A DNA stretch of 64,000 nucleotides. Source: Corella eumyota (Eukaryota; Chordata; Ascidiacea; Phlebobranchia; Corellidae). The stretch spans positions 2,418,001 to 2,482,000 of the forward strand of contig OY720099.1 in the NCBI GenBank assembly GCA_963082875.1, in the 5' to 3' direction. Below are positions 23,901-29,900 of this stretch, piece after piece; position 1 is the stretch's first letter, and the number at the start of each line of letters is the position of its first letter. The notes beneath the pieces were generated by a model. It did no database searches, had not been told where the DNA came from, and saw only the letters and a program-made list of their open reading frames with translations. Position numbers and translations under genes: made by a program.

Positions 23901-26900
23901 ATTTTTTTTAAAAGCGTTTAGAAGTTTTTCTTATAACTTGCATACACTTATTCTATCTTAACATTCATTTATCCTTAATTTTGGAAGGTAGATTTCATGA
24001 CCCAAACATAGAGCAACATCTGTTACCCTAACCCAGTCTCGAGTCAGTTTGTGCAGTTCGGGAAAATATAGATTACGGTTAAGCAATAATTAAACTGCTG
24101 ATTAAGTGTTAGCTCAGCAGGAGTTTAGACTGTTTATAGCGCCTTACTTAAGGGCACAGATGTTGCTGGCAGTGGGGATCAAACCCAGCACTCTATGTAG
24201 TTAACGAAAATGTTTCGACAACTACTTAATGCTGCCTGTATTTTTAATTTAGTTTAAAATTATATTTTTTACTTTTTTAGATTATGAGACTGGTTAACTC
24301 CCCTGAGTTGACAGGTAAAGTCCAATCGGTCAGTATCACCTCATTTGTGTCCCCAGGCTGGTTTGCATGGAATACTGGGGTCATCGTAAAATACAACATT
24401 CAATTATCACCCAACGCTGATGGCAATTTGGTTCAGGACACGCTAAATTCGCTGTCCGATGACGAACACCAATTTGAACTGATCAAATCTACAGGTACGA
24501 CCTCTTAAAAGGAGGTAATGGCATGGTTTTTGTTTGAAAGTAACTAACGTGTGGACTAGGATTTTTGTTTTTTTTAACTAAAAGACTAAAGTTCAAGACT
24601 AATTTACTTTTGTAAATTTTTATAACAGATTTTTTAACAAAAAATTTCTCTTTTTTAAGTTGAGATTTTTTTAAAAAGTAAATTTTAAATATTTTATTTT
24701 GTAAATACCAAAAAAATAAAAACAGCATTTTTAGGATTATATATATTTTGATAAACTAGTTTACTACTTTTTATTGTAAAAAAACATTAGGTTGTTTTAT
24801 ATATACCACAAAACCATAAAGTTGTTTTTAAATTAAAATTTTTCAGCATTTTTATCAAATTTTTATTTATAACTAAATCTGTATGAAATGTGTTGTAATT
24901 TATCATTGTATTTTTTCAAAAGACTTTTTATATTACATTTATATTAAATTTTCTAAACTGTTAATGTTTTAATATTTACCTATAAACATATATTTGTATA
25001 ATATTAATTAATAATGATTTTATTTAACTTTTTAATAATAATATTTTTAGTTTTTTTACACTAACTATAGAGGTTGTAAAATTATTCTAGTTTTTATAAT
25101 TTTACTTTTTAAGTTTTGGTGTTTTCTATTCTGCATGCCCTATATTGTGTTCTAATTAATTAAACATATATAAGTTAATGGTATAGATTTAATTTTAAGA
25201 TTAGAACAATTTTTTTTCGTTTTTTCTCAATTAATTTTTCACTTATTATATATCCTTCATTCAAAAATTCATTTTTTATGTAATAAATATCATCCTAATA
25301 ATTTTTCAAGTTTATTTTTAAAGTAAAGAAACAAAAAACTCAGGACGAAAACTGCTTTTTCTTTGCTTGGCATTGCTTTTCATTTCATGTTGTTGTGCTT
25401 TTATTTTTTTTGCTTTGATTCAAAGTCTAATCAATTCAGTTTTGTCTGTATGAATGTGATATTCTCTGGTAGTTGGTGGGCTGAAGTAGAAATATTTTAC
25501 GCGTCTGATTGTGATTTTTCACTTAATTGCTGTAACAATTGCAGATTATAATGTGGCAGTCTTAATTACAAAACCAATAGATACCATGCTTGAATCTAAT
25601 TAAAAAACATAATTAATCGTTTATTTTAAAAATAGTAATTTTCATTTTTATTCATTTAAAATTCACATTAAATTTTTGCATTCACATAAATTTTATCACA
25701 TTTAGTAGCAAAATCATTTTTAATTCATCTATTATAATATTAATATTGCTAAAATTAATTGCACATTTTATAACTAATTTTTAAGCAAATTCTTTACAAA
25801 ATTTTTCGGTGTTCTTAAATTCTGGTGAAATAACGTTCTCTTAGTTTTAAAAATTGAACATATTAACACCTTATTCTTACATACTCTTTCAACTTAACAA
25901 AATTTCTTTAAAATTTAAACTACTGTCAAAAACTAAAAAACTAATTTTTTAAACCTAAAAAAATCATCTTTATTTACAAACCTTTAACTTAAGTAGAAAA
26001 CTTTTGCCCTTTTGCTTTGCTTTTTTCAACTAACCCAGCTAACCTAGTTAGACAAACATTAAAGTTAGTGAGGGGAGTAATAAGATTGCCACATTACCTG
26101 CAAGTTACACTATTAAGTGAGAAAGGCTTTGAATTTAGGAATTGAAAATATGCTTGTCCATGATTGGCCGTATGTATCAGCATGGGGAGATGAATTGGAC
26201 CAATTAGAGTCCAAAACAGTAAAGAAACAGGGTAAGTATTTTGAAAATGAGTTTGAGTGCGAAGTTTGAGTGTTTTTGAGAATCAAAATTTGTTTTTTTG
26301 ACTGTATATGATTTTTTATGTGTGTATACTATGTGATAATAATGTGAAGGAAGAAAATTTAAAGTGTGTTTTTATATTATATTTTTTTGTTAAGATCAAC
26401 TTTTGTTTTTTTTGTTGTGTTTTTATTTTTCTTTGTGTACCCATTTTGCTTATGTATCAAACTAACCCATTTATAATATTGAATGTTTGTGTTGCATGTG
26501 CACTGTTAGCATGGAATTATAAAAACTTGTCAAAATTTTTAAAATTTTTTTCTTTGATTTTAGATGACAAAAATCAAGAAATTCCCACTTTTGGAAATGC
26601 ATCAGATTATATGGAAGGTTAGTGTGTTTTAGAAGCAACTTTAAAAGACAGTGTAGACAAAATATTAAACTAAAATATCAAATTTTTAAACAAGTTTAAA
26701 AGTATGTTCAATTTAATATGTATCATGTGTTTCTGTTCAGTAATGTTGTACTTTGAATTTTTTTAAAGTTTGTCCACTATTTGTGTACCAACTATATTTG
26801 TTCTAAATCAGAAATGAAAATCTATAATTTTTTAAGTTTAAAAATATCTACATTTAAAATCTGATTTTAGGGTTTGAAACCTTTTAAATTCTTTTAGACG

Positions 26901-29900
26901 TTGAATGGTCTGTACCTCAATTTGGAGGTGCTTCGTACGCTGAATTTCCTAGAGTTGATGCCTTAAGTGCCATTACTATCACAATAAGTTTTAAAACATT
27001 TGACCCTGAAGGTCTTCTTTTTTATTCCGGTCAATCTTCAGCTGATGGAGATTTCATTTCCCTTGCAATTAAGAACGGCTTGGTTGAATTCAGGTAACTT
27101 TTGTTGCATTACAACTTATATCTGCCTGCGCACCACAAACAGCAGTTTTATCTATTTTGTAGGCCTATAAATTAAACATACATACATATTTATTCTGTCT
27201 ACTAAGCTGCATAATATTAAGATTTATTATTTATTTATTGAGGATAAAAATAATGAATATTCTCATGTTCTAAATAGATTTAACACTGGGTCAGGACCAC
27301 TCATATTAAGAACCAGAAGAACGGTGAATGATGGACAATGGCACGATATATTTGCCAGAAGAAGCAGAAGAGATGGACTGTTCAGGGTAAAAAATCTTTT
27401 TTTAATTTTTTTTTGATATTTGAATCTGTTTTATTACTAACAAAATTGTTTTCTTTTAGCTTGACTCTGATAGTCCTATACAAGGGACTTCCCCAGGAGG
27501 TCACTCTGGTTTAAATCTGGACACAAACGTTTTTATTGGGGGTTTGAGTTACACCTTACAAGATAGGTAAAAAAAATAATAACATTTTTTTTAAATATAT
27601 TTTTTTTAAAAAACACTACAACAACATGATGTAGTGACTAGAACCCTTGTCTTCACTACATGAGGTTCTTTGTTTGATCCCCACTGCTCATATGCTGTAG
27701 CACTCCTAAGTAAGGTGCTATAAAGAGTATGAACTTCTGCTGAGTCAGCACTTAATCAGCAACTCAATATTCCAAACTGGCACAGGCAACTGGAGACTAG
27801 GTTGGGATAACTGATGTTACTCTATGTTTAGGTCATGAAGTTGACCTTTTTACATCATAAATAAATAAATAAATGTAAAAAAGAGAATTAATTGACTTTA
27901 TTTAAATATTTTTAGAATGCAAAAACAGTCAGGTGTTGAAAAGGGACTGACAGGTTGTATTCGTCATGTTTCAATAAATGATTCTCCCCTCGGTCTTAAC
28001 TCATCGTCACATCAATGTATTGAATCTCACAGGTATTGTAACAAACTTAAACATCCTTTTTTTATTTTTAATGTGGGAAAGTCCATTTCATGTCCTGAAC
28101 ATAGAGTAACATTAGTTACCTCGACCCAGTTTCGAGTTGACAGTTTGGGATATTGTAGAATATAATTGCTTGATAATTAAGCTACTGATGTTGGCTTAGA
28201 ATGAGTTTCTTCTGTTTATAGTGCCTAACTCAAGTTATAAATTATTTTTGAAATGAGAAGCCAACTTTACATAGCCAAAAAGTCAGCATATTTAGCTTAC
28301 ATTTTGTATTTTTAAATAAAATATAAGTTTTTTTATTTTTTTAGACTGGCTGAATGTAGTGGTTCACCATGTTATCCGAACAAATGTGAGAACGATGCAA
28401 ATTGTTTTATCACGCAGAGAAATAATGTTTACACCAATAAGTGTGAATGTAAACCAAAGTTTGAAGGTAAAAAAATCACAATTTATAAAAAAATTTAAAT
28501 GGTTAAAATTTGAAAAAATAATTAATTTATGTTAATTATTTTTAGGTGACTTTTGTGAAAAAGCTGCCACGAAACCTGACCCATGTGCCACGCATAACTG
28601 CCACGAGTCATCGACTTGTGTGGCCAAAAATAACAATGATGGTTACGTTTGTAAATGCCCTCCAGGACGATCTGGCTCTTTGTGTCAATCTGGTAAGTAG
28701 TGGTTTTTAATGGTTTAATGGTAATTTAAATGGTGTAAAAATTAATTAAGTTTTTTTGTGTATTTTTATTTGGCAAATATTTTTATTAAAAATCAGAAAT
28801 TTGCGAATGTAATTCATTTTTATGTTATTTTAAGTTGAATAAAAAGTATAAAAAACATGTTTTAAATCACAGAAGAAAGCAAGGCTAGTGTGAGTGGTCC
28901 TTCTTTCATGCCAGCTTTTGCTCAAGATTCTTACATGTCGTTTGATTCATTGGGAAAATCAGTGAAGAGTGAAATGTCAATCGAGGTTTTGTTTTACACA
29001 AGCCAACCAGATGGTAAAAAAAGATTAAATTTTTTTTAAATTTATTTTGTAATGTTTAAAAAAAATCTAGTGTTTATAAAAAATAGTTAAAATGTCAAAA
29101 TATTTAAAAAAGTCATCGAAAATCAATTTTAAACTTTTTTTTTTGGAACGTTATTTCAATTTAAATTTTTGGTTGTTTAAAAAATTGTCATTTAACTTGG
29201 TTATTGCAATATTCTTTAAATTAAGCTTTAAAAAAATGATTTTGTTTAGGTTTAATCTTTTATAACTCACAGAAGAGCCAAGGAAGGGAAGGAGATTTTA
29301 TTGCACTTAATTTAATTGAAGGATATGTTGAGTTTATGTACGACTTAGGACAAGGAATGGCAAAATTAAGGTTAGCATAACTTTTAATATTTTTTAAATT
29401 TATTTAAAAAAGGTTTGAAATCTTCATTGTTAAACCAACAGCATGGTGTAGTTAGTTAGATTGGTTGACCTTACTACATGAAGTCTTTTTTTATCCCCAC
29501 AGCCTTTATGTTATAACAATCTTGAGTAAGGTGCTATAAATGCCTGCCAAGCCAAAATAAAAACAATAAACGGGTTAATTGCCAAAAAATTACAATTAGT
29601 TTTATTTAAAATAAAACTCTTTAAAAAAACACGTAAGTCAATGTTGGAGTACCAGACATTTTTTATGTGCGCGCTAGTAAATCCACTTTCTCATATCGAA
29701 AATTAATAAAATTAAAAACAAAATTTTATTTATGGTTATAGGAGTATAGACCAAGTAAGTTTGAATGATTGGCACACAGTCCGAGTTTCAAGAAGTATGA
29801 GAATGGGGGATCTTTCTGTTGATGGGGGACCCACTGTTACTGGAAGCTCACCCGTAAGTTTTTTACTCCTAAAAATTTTGACCTTTTTATTTAATTTTTG

